Source: Leifsonia sp. EB41
Lineage (GTDB): Bacteria > Actinomycetota > Actinomycetes > Actinomycetales > Microbacteriaceae
DNA: 64,000 bases
Direction of reading: 5' to 3'
Assembly (NCBI RefSeq): GCF_041262565.1
Contig: NZ_JBGCCJ010000001.1
Location: 682,001-746,000 of the forward strand
Made by a program: the position numbers and the translations under genes. A model generated the notes under the pieces. That model saw only the letters and a list, made by a program, of their open reading frames with translations, searched no databases and was not told the origin of the DNA. Shown piece by piece: positions 1-8,827 of the stretch. Within the stretch, counting starts at the first letter, position 1; each line of letters begins with the position of its first letter.

Positions 1-693
1 GTCCACCGCGGCCTCCCCCTCGCTGTCCGGCGACGCGATGGAGGCCGTCGCGCCCGCGGTGAGCCCGAGCGACATCACGCCGAGGAGGCTCTTCGCGTCC
101 TTGCCGTTCACGGTCACCTTCACCGGGAAGGTGTTGGCGAGCTTGACGAACTCGGCGGCCGGCCGGGCGTGCAGGCCCTGCGGGTTGCGCACGAGCACCT
201 CGCGCGTGTAGCCGTCCGCGCCGCGCACGGCGGCGGTCGCCTGGGACGTGGAGGCCTCGGCGACCGGCGCCGTCTCCGCATCGTCCCACGCCGACCGAGC
301 GCCCTCCACGGCGGCAGCGACCCCCGCGAGGTCGGCTCCGGTCTCCGCGGCGACGGCCGCCGCGACACCGCCCTCCACGAAGGGCCCGTCGACGACGCGC
401 ACGCGGGCGCGCTCGTCCTCCGGCAGCATGTCGAGCACGGTCTCCGCGGTCAGCAGCGCCGAGCCCAGGTCGCTGACGACCACGACGCCGGAGCCCTGGT
501 CGGCCTCCCCCACCGCGGTCATCACCTTGCCGAAGCTGGTGCCGATCCCGTCGTCGTCCGTGCCGCCCGCCGCCAGCAGCGTCACCGACGGCGCCATCTG
601 CCCCGCGAGGGCGACGGCGCCGGCGGCGAGCTGCGAGCTGTGCGAGACGAAGACGAGCCCGACGCGCTCATTCGAATCCGCGGTGCCGGTCAT
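1..693 (-). CDS. dhaM: PTS-dependent dihydroxyacetone kinase, phosphoryl-donor subunit DhaM with fused HPr domain (partial)
   Basis: DhaM relays phosphate from the PTS to the ADP bound in DhaL. I translated the strand directly. The protein begins with a mannose-type EIIA fold carrying the phospho-accepting histidine at residue 18 in the context LVFVSHSS. After a linker of low complexity there is an HPr domain from about residue 155, with the active histidine 175 in NPQGLHARPAA. The 3' end lies outside the window, so any C-terminal EI fragment, as in the E. coli three-domain DhaM, cannot be judged. The ATG overlaps the dhaL stop by 4 bp (ATGA), which points to translational coupling in a dhaK-dhaL-dhaM operon. 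Confidence 0.93.
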   Translation of the reverse strand, partial: MTGTADSNERVGLVFVSHSSQLAAGAVALAGQMAPSVTLLAAGGTDDDGIGTSFGKVMTAVGEADQGSGVVVVSDLGSALLTAETVLDMLPEDERARVRVVDGPFVEGGVAAAVAAETGADLAGVAAAVEGARSAWDDAETAPVAEASTSQATAAVRGADGYTREVLVRNPQGLHARPAAEFVKLANTFPVKVTVNGKDAKSLLGVMSLGLTAGATASIASPDSEGEAAVD

Positions 694-1322
694 CCCGCCG
701 CCTCTGCGGCGGCCCGCAGGATGAGCGCGGTCGACTGGGCGCCGGGGTCGCGGTGGCCGGCCGAGCGCTCGCCCAGGTAGCTCGCGCGGCCCTTGCGGGC
801 CACCAGCGGGATGGTGGCGTCCGAGCCCTGCTCGGCCGCCGTGGCCGCCGCGTCGAGGATCGCGGCGGGGTCGGACCCCGCGGCGAGCGCGGCCGAGGCC
901 GCGTCCACCGCGGGGGTCCAGGCGTCGATCATCGTCTTGTCGCCGGACTGCGCCTTGCCGCGGGACACGATGCCGTCGCGCGCCGCCGTCAGCAGCGCGA
1001 CCAGGGTCGCCCCGTCGATCGGGTCCGCGTCGCCGACCGGCTCGGCCGCCTTGAGGAAGGCCGTGCCGTACAGCGGGCCGGAGGCGCCGCCGACCGTGGA
1101 GATCAGGGTCATCGCCACCGAGCGCAGCGCCGCGGACGGCGTCGTGTCGGCGGGCAGCTTCGACAGCGCGTCCACGGACGCGCGGAGGCCGCGGTCCATG
1201 TTCTCGCCGTGGTCGCCGTCGCCGATCTCCCGGTCGAGCGTGTTCAGCTCACCCTTGTGCTCGCCCACGGCCGTCGCCGCGCCCGAGACCCAGGAGGTGA
1301 CCCAGTTCGTGTCCAGCGCCAT
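690..1322 (-). CDS. dhaL: Dihydroxyacetone kinase ADP-binding subunit DhaL
   Basis: DhaL holds ADP as a cofactor, accepts phosphate from DhaM and passes it to dihydroxyacetone bound on DhaK. The 210-residue length is typical of the family. The Mg-ADP ligand aspartates are present as D30, D35 and D37 in TLDREIGDGDHGENM, the same numbers as in E. coli DhaL. The gene lies 58 bp downstream of dhaK and overlaps dhaM by 4 bp. Family assignment is secure. Confidence 0.96.
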   Translation of the reverse strand: MALDTNWVTSWVSGAATAVGEHKGELNTLDREIGDGDHGENMDRGLRASVDALSKLPADTTPSAALRSVAMTLISTVGGASGPLYGTAFLKAAEPVGDADPIDGATLVALLTAARDGIVSRGKAQSGDKTMIDAWTPAVDAASAALAAGSDPAAILDAAATAAEQGSDATIPLVARKGRASYLGERSAGHRDPGAQSTALILRAAAEAAG

Positions 1323-1380
1323 CAGCGCATCCTTCCTCGTGTCGTTTCCGTCATCCGGTCAGTGGAGCGTACGCCCCGGC

Positions 1381-2382
1381 TCACACACCCCAGCGGAGCG
1401 CAGCGGTGTGCACCGGCGCGTCCCACAGGGCGGTCAGCTCGTCGTCCAGCTTCAGCACCGTGATCGAGGCGCCCTGCATCTCCAGCGAGGTGACGTAGTT
1501 CCCGACCAGCGACCGGCCGAGGACGATGCCCCTCTCGTCGAGGATCTCCGCCGCGCGCCGGAACAGGATGTAGAGCTCGGAGAGCGGCGTACCGCCCATG
1601 CCGTTGACGAACAGCAGCACGGTGTCGCCGGAGGAGAACGGCAGGTCGGTGAGGATGGCGTCCATCATCCGGTCCACCAGGCGGTCGGCCGGCTCGAGCT
1701 TGATCCGCTCGCGGCCCGGCTCGCCGTGGATGCCGACGCCGAACTCGATCTCGTCCTCCGGGAGCACGAAGCCGGGCTCGCCCGCGTGCGGGACGGTGCC
1801 GTCGGTGAGGGCGAGACCGATCGAGCGCACGTTGACGTTGACCTTCTCGGCCACCGCGGTGACGGCGTCGAGGTCGTCGCCCCGGTCGGCCGCCGCTCCG
1901 GCGATCTTCTCCACCAGCACCGTGCCGGCGACGCCGCGGCGACCCGCGGTGTAGAGGGAGTCCTGGACCGCGACGTCGTCGTTGGTGACGACGGCGCGCA
2001 CCGTGATGCCCTCCGCACCCACCAGGTCGGCGGCCGTCTCGAAGTTCAGCACGTCGCCCGTGTAGTTCTTGACGATGTGGAGCACTCCGGCGCCGCCGTC
2101 CGCGGCCTTGGTGGCCTCGACGATCGGCATCGGCGTGGGCGAGGTGAAGACCTCACCGGGAACGGCGGCGTCCAGCATGCCCTTCCCCACGAAACCGGCG
2201 TGCAGCGGCTCGTGGCCACTGCCTCCACCGCTGACCAGGCCGACCTTGCCGCGCACCGGGCCGTCGGCCCGGGAGACGAAGCGGGGGTCCTGCGACACCG
2301 TCACGATGTCCGCGTGAGCCCGTCCGAACCCCGCGAGGGACTCGGTCACGACGTCGGGTACGTCGTTGATGAGCTTCTTCAT
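1381..2382 (-). CDS. dhaK: Dihydroxyacetone kinase substrate-binding subunit DhaK
   Basis: DhaK binds dihydroxyacetone covalently as a hemiaminal on a histidine and is the site of phosphoryl transfer to give dihydroxyacetone phosphate, which feeds glycolysis. It has 333 residues, with the glycine-rich SGGGSGHEP motif near residue 52 and the substrate-binding H219 in VGIHGEPG. I chose the ATG at 2382 because it is preceded by GGAAGG about ten bases upstream and matches the usual MKKLIN start; the open frame continues further upstream without family similarity. It is first in the dha operon, downstream of trpD on the same strand with a 25-bp gap. Confidence 0.95.
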   Translation of the reverse strand: MKKLINDVPDVVTESLAGFGRAHADIVTVSQDPRFVSRADGPVRGKVGLVSGGGSGHEPLHAGFVGKGMLDAAVPGEVFTSPTPMPIVEATKAADGGAGVLHIVKNYTGDVLNFETAADLVGAEGITVRAVVTNDDVAVQDSLYTAGRRGVAGTVLVEKIAGAAADRGDDLDAVTAVAEKVNVNVRSIGLALTDGTVPHAGEPGFVLPEDEIEFGVGIHGEPGRERIKLEPADRLVDRMMDAILTDLPFSSGDTVLLFVNGMGGTPLSELYILFRRAAEILDERGIVLGRSLVGNYVTSLEMQGASITVLKLDDELTALWDAPVHTAALRWGV

Positions 2383-2407
2383 CGAAAACCCTTCCTTCCA
2401 CTTGCTG

Positions 2408-3457
2408 TCAGTGCGTCGCCTCGACCCATTCCTCGAGCTTCGCGGCCGCAGCCCCGGAGTCGATCGCCTGGGCGGCGACCGCCATGTGCGAACGGAACCG
2501 ATCCAGGATGGACACCTGGACCCTCGACGGGTCGGACGCGAGCTCGAATGACACGAGCCCGGCCGCCGCGTTGAGCAGCACGATGTCGCGCACGGGGCCC
2601 TCCTGGCCCGCGAGCACGGCACGCACGACAGCCGCGTTGTACGCGGCGTCCTTCCCGAGCAGGTCCTCGATCCTGGCGCGCGGGATGCCCAGATCGCGCG
2701 GATCGATGTCGTGCTCGGTGACGAGGCCCCTGGAGACCTCCCAGACGTGGCTGTGACCGGTGGTCGACAGCTCGTCGAGGCCGTCGTCGCCGCGGAAGAC
2801 CAGTGCGGTCGCGCCGCGGGTCTGGAACACGCCGACGATCAGCGGGATGCGGTCGAGCGTGGCGACTCCGACCGCGGACGCCTCGGGACGCGCCGGGTTG
2901 CACAGCGGCCCGAGGAAGTTGAACACGGTCGGCACGCCGAGCTGCGAGCGCACGGGCCCTGCGTTGGCGAAGCCCGGGTGGAACGCACTGGCGAACGCGA
3001 AGGTGATCCCGGTGCTCTTCAGCACCTCGGCCACCCGCTCCGGCGGCAGGGTCAGGTCGATGCCGAGTGCGGCAAGCACATCCGACGATCCGGACGACGA
3101 GCTCGCCGCCCGGTTGCCGTGCTTGATGACGGGCACTCCGGCGGCCGCGGCGACGATGGAGGCCGTGGTCGAGACGTTCACGGTGCCGAACCGGTCGCCC
3201 CCTGTCCCGACGATGTCGAGCGCCATCGGGTCGACGGGCAGCGGGACCGCGTGGTCGAGGATGGCGTCGCGGAAGCCGACGATCTCGTCCACGGTCTCGC
3301 CCTTCGCGCGCAGAGCGATGAGGAAAGCGGCGAGCTGGGCCTCCGTGGCCTCGCCCGACATGACCTGGTCCATCGCCCACGCCGCGTCCGCCACACTCAG
3401 GTCCTCGCGGGCCAGAAGGGAGGTGAGCACGGACGACCAGGACTGCTTTTCCGTCAT
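2408..3457 (-). CDS. trpD: Anthranilate phosphoribosyltransferase TrpD
   Basis: TrpD transfers the phosphoribosyl group of PRPP to anthranilate, the second step of tryptophan synthesis. The 349-residue protein shows the PRPP loop DIVGTGGDRFGTVNVST and the HGNRAASSSSG segment, both diagnostic of the family, plus the metal-binding region near VFRGDDGLDE. It stands alone here without other trp genes, as Rv2192c does in M. tuberculosis, where it also sits next to ctaE. The ATG has no Shine-Dalgarno sequence but is preceded by TAGGAT at a 6-bp distance, so the mRNA is probably leaderless. It is divergent from ctaE. Confidence 0.96.
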   Translation of the reverse strand: MTEKQSWSSVLTSLLAREDLSVADAAWAMDQVMSGEATEAQLAAFLIALRAKGETVDEIVGFRDAILDHAVPLPVDPMALDIVGTGGDRFGTVNVSTTASIVAAAAGVPVIKHGNRAASSSSGSSDVLAALGIDLTLPPERVAEVLKSTGITFAFASAFHPGFANAGPVRSQLGVPTVFNFLGPLCNPARPEASAVGVATLDRIPLIVGVFQTRGATALVFRGDDGLDELSTTGHSHVWEVSRGLVTEHDIDPRDLGIPRARIEDLLGKDAAYNAAVVRAVLAGQEGPVRDIVLLNAAAGLVSFELASDPSRVQVSILDRFRSHMAVAAQAIDSGAAAAKLEEWVEATH

Positions 3458-3463
3458 ACAGCG

Positions 3464-3469
3464 ATCCTA
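3464..3469 (-). promoter_or_regulatory. -10 hexamer TAGGAT, leaderless trpD promoter
   Basis: On the minus strand TAGGAT is followed by six bases (CGCTGT) and then the trpD ATG. This spacing puts transcription start on or within a base of the initiation codon. No SD-like purine run is present. Inferred from position only. Confidence 0.6.
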
Positions 3470-3528
3470 TGGGGAGGCGACACGCCACGGGGAGCCGCCC
3501 GTTTGTACCAGGTTCACGGCGGCACTTT

Positions 3529-3559
3529 CCTGAATCGAGGCATATTCGTGCCTTTCAGG
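3529..3559. promoter_or_regulatory. Nested dyad between trpD and ctaE, possible operator
   Basis: Arms CCTGAA (3529-3534) and TTCAGG (3554-3559) enclose a second dyad AGGCA (3538-3542) and TGCCT (3549-3553). The element ends 26 bp before the ctaE -10 hexamer, next to where the -35 region should be. A binding site for a regulator of respiratory genes is plausible; no known consensus is recognised. Confidence 0.4.
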
Positions 3560-3585
3560 TGAGAAAACCACGGCTTCTTTTCAGC

Positions 3586-3591
3586 CATAAT
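3586..3591 (+). promoter_or_regulatory. -10 hexamer CATAAT, leaderless ctaE promoter
   Basis: CATAAT is followed by seven bases (GGGTTTT) and then GTG at 3599. The hexamer overlaps an in-frame ATG at 3590, which argues that the ATG is not the start and that the transcript begins at the GTG. Confidence 0.6.
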
Positions 3592-3598
3592 GGGTTTT

Positions 3599-4234
3599 GT
3601 GACGAGCACCTCCATTTCCCCTGCAACGAGTGCGCCGGCGATCAACCGGCCCAATGTCGTGGCCGTCGGCACGATCGTCTGGCTCGGCTCCGAGGTGATG
3701 TTCTTCGCGGGTCTGTTCGCGATCTACTTCACGCTCAAGTCGACGTCGCCCGATCTGTGGGCCGCCGAGACGCAGCACTTGAACATCCCGTACGCGGCCG
3801 TGAACACCACGATCCTCGTGCTGAGCTCCGTGACCTGCCAGATGGGTGTGTTCGCCGCCGAGCGCCTCCAGCCGCGGCGCACGGGCGGTGTGCTGCAGTT
3901 CTGGAAGTGGGGCCTCGTCGAGTGGTTCGCGCTCTCGTACATCATGGGCGCCATCTTCGTCTCCGGCCAGGTGCTCGAGTACGCCACGCTCGTCTCCGAG
4001 GGCATCTCGCTCGACGCCAACGCCTACGGCTCCGCCTTCTATCTGACGACCGGCTTCCACGCCCTCCACGTCACCGGCGGCCTCATCGCCTTCCTGCTCG
4101 TCATCGGCCGCGCCTTCGCGGTCAAGACCTTCGGCCACAAAGAGGCCACGAGCGCCATCGTCGTGTCGTACTACTGGCACTTCGTCGACGTCGTGTGGAT
4201 CGGACTGTTCGCGGTCATCTACATCATCCGATAG
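3599..4234 (+). CDS. ctaE: Cytochrome c oxidase subunit III (aa3 type)
   Basis: Subunit III of the aa3 oxidase, which stabilises the catalytic subunit I in the membrane. The translation is a haem-copper oxidase subunit III of the short actinobacterial form (211 residues, five membrane segments), with the conserved ending [14 protein letters not shown] followed by a final helix with [12 protein letters not shown] take GTG 3599 rather than ATG 3590 because the ATG lies in the -10 hexamer. It heads the ctaE-qcrC-qcrA-qcrB operon, as in Mycobacterium and Corynebacterium, where the bc1 and aa3 complexes form one supercomplex. Confidence 0.94.
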   Translation: MTSTSISPATSAPAINRPNVVAVGTIVWLGSEVMFFAGLFAIYFTLKSTSPDLWAAETQHLNIPYAAVNTTILVLSSVTCQMGVFAAERLQPRRTGGVLQFWKWGLVEWFALSYIMGAIFVSGQVLEYATLVSEGISLDANAYGSAFYLTTGFHALHVTGGLIAFLLVIGRAFAVKTFGHKEATSAIVVSYYWHFVDVVWIGLFAVIYIIR

Positions 4235-4258
4235 ATCAACAGGAGCTGACCTCACCTC

Positions 4259-5113
4259 ATGCGTCCCCGCGTCCCCGGCACTCAGAAGTCCCGCGCAGCA
4301 GCGCCATCGCGTAACGCGAAGGCCGCGCGCAAGACCGGTCGCCGACACCCGCTCGCCACCGTCGCCCTGCTCGCCATCGGCCTCGGCCTGACCGGCGGAG
4401 CCTACGCCGCGTTCACCACCACCACGGCCTCCGCCGACACCCCGCAGGTCCAGACGGCCTCGAAGTCGTCGGTCTCGCAGGGCGAGAAGCTCTTCCAAGC
4501 CAACTGCGCCACCTGCCACGGCATGAACGCCCAGGGCACGGTCAACGCGCCGTCCCTCATCGGCGTCGGCGCCGCCGCGGTCGACTTCCAGGTCGGCACC
4601 GGCCGCATGCCCATGCAGATGCAGGGCCCGCAGGCCCAGGAGAAGCCGGTCCAGTTCTCGAACGAAGAGGTCGCGGCCCTGGCCGACTACGTCGCCTCCC
4701 TCGCTCCCGGACCGTCCATCCCCGAGCAGAAGTACCTCGACGGCAAGGGCGACGCCGCCAACGGCGCCCAGCTCTTCCGGATCAACTGCGCGATGTGCCA
4801 CAACGTCGCCGGCGCCGGTGGAGCACTCACCGAGGGCAAGTACGCCCCGCCGCTCACCGGTGTGAGCGCCAAGCACATCTACGAGGCCATGGTCACCGGC
4901 CCGCAGAACATGCCGGTGTTCAACGACCTGAACATCTCGCCCCAGGGCAAGGCCGACATCATCACGTACCTCAAGTACATCCAGAACAACCCGTCCCCGG
5001 GCGGCATCGAGCTCGGCTCGCTCGGCCCGGTGGCCGAGGGACTCTTCCTCTGGATCTTCGGTCTCGGCGCCATCGTGGCACTGACCGTGTGGATCACGGC
5101 GAAGTCCAACTGA
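4259..5113 (+). CDS. qcrC: Di-haem cytochrome c subunit of the bc1 complex, QcrC
   Basis: QcrC carries electrons from the Rieske centre to CuA of the oxidase and replaces a soluble cytochrome c in actinobacteria. There is an N-terminal membrane anchor (about residues 26-48), two c-type haem sites, CATCH at 83-87 and CAMCH at 177-181, and a C-terminal membrane helix (about 258-280). The two cytochrome modules look like an old tandem duplication. The gene lies 24 bp after ctaE; AGGAG is 14 bases before the ATG, a rather long spacing. Confidence 0.96.
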   Translation: MRPRVPGTQKSRAAAPSRNAKAARKTGRRHPLATVALLAIGLGLTGGAYAAFTTTTASADTPQVQTASKSSVSQGEKLFQANCATCHGMNAQGTVNAPSLIGVGAAAVDFQVGTGRMPMQMQGPQAQEKPVQFSNEEVAALADYVASLAPGPSIPEQKYLDGKGDAANGAQLFRINCAMCHNVAGAGGALTEGKYAPPLTGVSAKHIYEAMVTGPQNMPVFNDLNISPQGKADIITYLKYIQNNPSPGGIELGSLGPVAEGLFLWIFGLGAIVALTVWITAKSN

Positions 5114-5157
5114 CCGTTCTGTCGTACTTGTAGAAGCACAGCGTAAGAAGGAGAACA

Positions 5158-6228
5158 ATGGCACAGGACGAGAACGGCGGTCACGAGCTGACGCCCAGTT
5201 CGTCGGCCGTCGACGTGCACCGGACCGGCGACCCCGGTACGGCGATCGTCATCCGCGATGCCGTGGAGAACCCCGGCTTCCCGCCGCACCGGCAACGGGT
5301 GACGGACCTCGACCCCAAGAAGGAGCGGCGCGCCGAGCGCACCGTCTACACGCTGTTCTACCTGTCGATCGCGGGCTCCGTCTGGGCGGTCGCCGCCTAC
5401 ATGGCGTTCCCGATCAACGCCAGCGACCCGGGTTCGGTCCGCCTGAACAACCTGTTCATCGGCATCGGCATCACCCTCGCGCTCCTCGCGATCGGCATCG
5501 GCGCGGTGCACTGGGGCAAGGCCCTCATGCACGAGAAGGAGGGCGTCGACCTCCGTCACCCCGTGCGCGGCTCCGAGCAGACCACCGAGCGCGCTGCGGA
5601 GATCTTCCGCCAGGCCGACGAGGAGTCCGGCTTCAACCGCCGTGTCCTCATCCGCAACAGCCTCATCGGCGCGCTGATCGCCTTCCCGCTGCCCGGCATC
5701 ATCCTCTTCCGCGGCCTGGCGCCGCAGGGCGTCGACCCGGCCGAGCTGCTGTCGCAGACCATGTGGGCCAAGGGCATCCGCCTCACCCGCGACCCGTCCG
5801 GCACCCCGATCAAGGCCTCCGACGTCACGCTCGGCAGCGCCTTCCACGTCATCCCCGAGGGTCTCAACGACGCCCCCGACATGCTGGAGCAGAAGGCCAA
5901 GGCGGCCGTCCTGCTCATGCGCCTCAAGCCCGAGGACCTGCACGTGTCCAAGGGCCGCGAGAACTGGAACTACGACGGCATCGTCGCCTACTCCAAGATC
6001 TGCACGCACGTGGGGTGCCCTGTGGCGCTCTACGAGCAGCAGACCCACCACCTGCTGTGCCCGTGCCACCAGTCGCAGTTCGACATCACGCACGAAGCGC
6101 AGGTCATCTTCGGACCGGCGAAGCGGCCACTGCCGCAGCTGCCGATCACCGTTGACGCCGAAGGCTATCTGGTCGCCCGCAGCGACTTCCACGAGCCCGT
6201 CGGCCCGAGTTTCTGGGAGCGTCATTGA
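5158..6228 (+). CDS. qcrA: Rieske iron-sulfur subunit of the bc1 complex, QcrA
   Basis: QcrA holds the 2Fe-2S cluster that takes one electron from menaquinol. The 356-residue protein has the extended actinobacterial form: a hydrophilic N-terminus, three hydrophobic segments (about 63-85, 98-120 and 160-182) and a C-terminal Rieske fold. Cluster ligands are C282 and H284 in CTHVGCP and C301 and H304 in CPCHQS; C287 and C303 can form the usual disulfide. A strong AAGGAGA precedes the ATG. The stop overlaps the qcrB start. Confidence 0.96.
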   Translation: MAQDENGGHELTPSSSAVDVHRTGDPGTAIVIRDAVENPGFPPHRQRVTDLDPKKERRAERTVYTLFYLSIAGSVWAVAAYMAFPINASDPGSVRLNNLFIGIGITLALLAIGIGAVHWGKALMHEKEGVDLRHPVRGSEQTTERAAEIFRQADEESGFNRRVLIRNSLIGALIAFPLPGIILFRGLAPQGVDPAELLSQTMWAKGIRLTRDPSGTPIKASDVTLGSAFHVIPEGLNDAPDMLEQKAKAAVLLMRLKPEDLHVSKGRENWNYDGIVAYSKICTHVGCPVALYEQQTHHLLCPCHQSQFDITHEAQVIFGPAKRPLPQLPITVDAEGYLVARSDFHEPVGPSFWERH

Positions 6229-7844
6229 GCACCTCGACCGCCGCAGCCCCTGCGGCACCCACCACGGCCAAGAGCGGCGGCTTCACCGCTGCCGCCGCCA
6301 ACTACATCGAGGACCGCACCAGCATCTCGGGCGCGGTCAAGGAGTTCGGTCGGAAGATCTTCCCCGACCACTGGTCCTTCCTGCTCGGTGAGGTCGCCCT
6401 CTACAGCTTCATCGTCATCCTGCTGACCGGAACGTTCCTGACGTTCTTCTTCCAGGCGTCGATGGCGGAGGTCGTCTACAACGGCTCCTACGTTCCGCTC
6501 AAGGGCATCCACATGTCTGCGGCGATGGAGTCCACCCTCAACATCTCGTTCGAGGTGCGCGGCGGCCTGCTCGTGCGCCAGATCCACCACTGGGCGGCGC
6601 TGCTGTTCGTGGCCGCGATCGGCCTGCACATGCTCCGCATCTTCTTCACGGGCGCGTTCCGCAAGCCGCGCGAGCTGAACTGGGTGATCGGCTTCACGCT
6701 GTTCATCCTGGCGATGGCCGAGGGCTTCACCGGCTACTCGCTCCCCGACGACCTGCTCTCGGGCAACGGCCTCCGGATCATCGACGGCCTGGTCAAGGGC
6801 CTCCCCGTCGTCGGCACCTGGATCTCGTTCCTGCTCTTCGGCGGCGAGTTCCCCGGCACCGCGATCGTCGGACGCCTCTACACGCTGCACATCCTGCTGC
6901 TGCCCGCTCTGGTCGTGGCGTTCATCGCACTGCACCTCGTGTTCGTGGTCGTCCACAAGCACACGCAGTACGCTGCGCCGGGTCGCACCCAAGGCAACGT
7001 GGTCGGCTACCCGGTCCTCCCGGTGTACGCGGCGAAGGCCGGCGGCTTCTTCTTCATCGTGTTCGGTGTCGTCGCGGCCATGGCGTCGTTCTTCACGATC
7101 AACCCGATCTGGAACTACGGCCCGTACGACCCCTCCCCCGTGTCCGCCGGCACACAGCCGGACTGGTACATCGGCTTCGCGGACGGCGCGCTGCGTCTGG
7201 TCCCGCCGGGCTGGGAGTTCGTCTGGCTGAACCGCACCTGGTCGTTCAACATCATCGTCCCCGTCGCCATCCTCGGTCTCTTCATCGTGACCGTGATGAT
7301 CTACCCCTTCATCGAGGCGTGGGTCACCGGCGACAAGCGCGAGCACCACATCCTGGACCGTCCGCGCAACGCGGCCACCCGCACGGCCATCGGCGCCGCC
7401 GGCGTGACCTTCTACGCGGTGTTCTGGGCTGCAGCCTCGTCGGACATCATCGCGACGCACTTCAAGCTCACGATGGAGGGCGTCATCCACACCCTCCAGG
7501 CGCTGCTCTTCGTCGGCCCGGTCGTGGCCTACTTCCTGACCAAGCGCATCTGCATCGCGCTGGCCAAGAAGGATCGCTCCATCGCCCTGCACGGCTACGA
7601 GACCGGCCGCATCGTGAAGCTCCCCGGTGGCGAGTTCATCGAGGTGCACGAGCAGCTCAGCGACTACGAGCGCTGGCGCCTGATCAGCTACGAGGCGTAT
7701 GAGCCGCTGATGGTCCGCCCGAACAAGCGCGGCAAGATCACGGCCGGCACGCGCATGCGCGCCAGCCTCTCCCGCTGGTTCTTCGAGGACCGCCTGATCC
7801 CGCCGACCCGCACGGAGCTCGAGTCGGGCCACGGCCACCACTGA
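6225..7844 (+). CDS. qcrB: Cytochrome b subunit of the bc1 complex, QcrB
   Basis: QcrB binds two b haems and forms the quinol oxidation and reduction sites. It has 539 residues and eight to nine membrane segments. Paired haem histidines are visible in IHHWAALLFVAAIGLHM and in LHILLLPALVVAFIALH; the Qo-site motif is PDWY, the actinobacterial form of PEWY. A charged C-terminal tail of about 120 residues follows the last helix, as in other actinobacteria. The start is TTG at 6225, overlapping the qcrA TGA (TTGA), with GGGAG seven bases upstream, so translation is probably coupled. Confidence 0.96.
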   Translation: MSTSTAAAPAAPTTAKSGGFTAAAANYIEDRTSISGAVKEFGRKIFPDHWSFLLGEVALYSFIVILLTGTFLTFFFQASMAEVVYNGSYVPLKGIHMSAAMESTLNISFEVRGGLLVRQIHHWAALLFVAAIGLHMLRIFFTGAFRKPRELNWVIGFTLFILAMAEGFTGYSLPDDLLSGNGLRIIDGLVKGLPVVGTWISFLLFGGEFPGTAIVGRLYTLHILLLPALVVAFIALHLVFVVVHKHTQYAAPGRTQGNVVGYPVLPVYAAKAGGFFFIVFGVVAAMASFFTINPIWNYGPYDPSPVSAGTQPDWYIGFADGALRLVPPGWEFVWLNRTWSFNIIVPVAILGLFIVTVMIYPFIEAWVTGDKREHHILDRPRNAATRTAIGAAGVTFYAVFWAAASSDIIATHFKLTMEGVIHTLQALLFVGPVVAYFLTKRICIALAKKDRSIALHGYETGRIVKLPGGEFIEVHEQLSDYERWRLISYEAYEPLMVRPNKRGKITAGTRMRASLSRWFFEDRLIPPTRTELESGHGHH

Positions 7845-7855
7845 TCCATCATGAG

Positions 7856-7887
7856 AGCGCCGGTGCAGTTTCTGCACCGGCGCTTTC
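7856..7887 (+). terminator. Intrinsic terminator of the ctaE-qcrCAB operon
   Basis: A perfect 13-bp stem (7856-7868 with 7872-7884), loop TTT, followed by a short T-rich tail TTCGTGT. It begins 11 bp after the qcrB stop. Confidence 0.85.
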
Positions 7888-7930
7888 GTGTATCCGCGTC
7901 CCCTCGTTCCCGACCCTTCCGGAGGCCGCT

Positions 7931-8737
7931 GTGCCAGACCTGACCCGCCTCGCGTCCTGGCTGCGCTGCCCCGTCTGCGGACAGGACCTGGAGCCGGTCG
8001 ACCGCCTCACGTTGGGCTGCGCCGCGGGGCACCGTCACGACGTCAACAAACGCGGTTACGTGTCCCTCCTCGGCGGCGGGAGCAAGTTCGTCGGGGACAC
8101 AGCTGAGATGCTCGACGCGCGCGACACGGTGCTGGAGGGCGGAGCGTACGCGCCGATCGCCCGGGCCTTGACGGCTGCCGTCCCATCGGCGGAGCGCGTG
8201 CTGGACGCGGGCGCCGGCACCGGCTACTACCTGCGGGCCGTACTCGCCGACTCCCCCGGCGCCGTCGGCCTGGCGATGGACCTCTCCCCCACAGCCGTCG
8301 CCCGGGCCGTGCGCTCGTCGCCGGACGTCGACGGCCTGGTGGCGGACACCTGGCGGCCGCTCCCGGTGCGCTCGCGCAGCGTGGACGCGGTGCTGGACGT
8401 GTTCGCGCCCCGCAACCTCCCCGAGTTCCACCGCGCCCTCCGCCCGGGCGGCACACTCACCGTCGTGGTGCCCCGCGCCGACCACCTCGCGTCGCTGCGG
8501 GCGGCGGGCACAATGCTCGACATCCCGTCGGACAAGGCGGAGGACGTCATCGTCGCCGCAGAGCCGCTGTACGCCCCGCTGACGCGCGAACACGTGTCCT
8601 ACGAGCTAGCGCTCGACGACACCCTCCGGGGCGCCCTGGCCGGCATGGGCCCGTCCGCCCGCCACGCCGCGGCGGCTCCCGCAGCGACCGACGCGACCAC
8701 CGTCTCCGTCGACGTCCTCACCTTCACCCCCCGCTGA
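7931..8737 (+). CDS. 23S rRNA (guanine-N1) methyltransferase, RlmA family
   Basis: Probable SAM-dependent methyltransferase acting on a hairpin-35 guanine of 23S rRNA (the RlmA(I)/RlmA(II)/TlrB family). The N-terminus has a zinc site, CPVCGQDL then CAAGHRHD (about residues 14-38), followed by NKRGYVSLL and a class I methyltransferase fold with VLDAGAGTGYYL (about 92-103). All are family hallmarks. Whether it methylates G745 or G748 cannot be told from sequence. GTG start with GGAGG seven bases before it. It sits between the bc1 operon and the convergent aa3 genes; in M. tuberculosis other genes occupy this place. Confidence 0.88.
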   Translation: MPDLTRLASWLRCPVCGQDLEPVDRLTLGCAAGHRHDVNKRGYVSLLGGGSKFVGDTAEMLDARDTVLEGGAYAPIARALTAAVPSAERVLDAGAGTGYYLRAVLADSPGAVGLAMDLSPTAVARAVRSSPDVDGLVADTWRPLPVRSRSVDAVLDVFAPRNLPEFHRALRPGGTLTVVVPRADHLASLRAAGTMLDIPSDKAEDVIVAAEPLYAPLTREHVSYELALDDTLRGALAGMGPSARHAAAAPAATDATTVSVDVLTFTPR

Positions 8738-8769
8738 CCCGCGCCCGCGCGGGGCGCCGCGCGCCGACG

Positions 8770-8822
8770 AGGGGACGCAACACGCCGCCCTGCCGGCCGC
8801 GACGCGGCGTGTTGCGTCCCCT
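8770..8822. repeat. 53-bp inverted repeat in a convergent junction
   Basis: Perfect 18-bp arms at 8770-8787 and 8805-8822 (outer part AGGGGACGCAAC), with a 17-bp GC-rich centre. It starts 33 bp after the rlmA-like stop. There is no T-run, but a stem of this length could stop transcription or block 3' exonucleases from either side. Confidence 0.9.
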
Positions 8823-8827
8823 GGACG

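Noticed and set aside
3590-3598. ATG at 3590 as ctaE start
   Set aside because: It overlaps the CATAAT hexamer and has no SD; GTG 3599 lies at leaderless distance.
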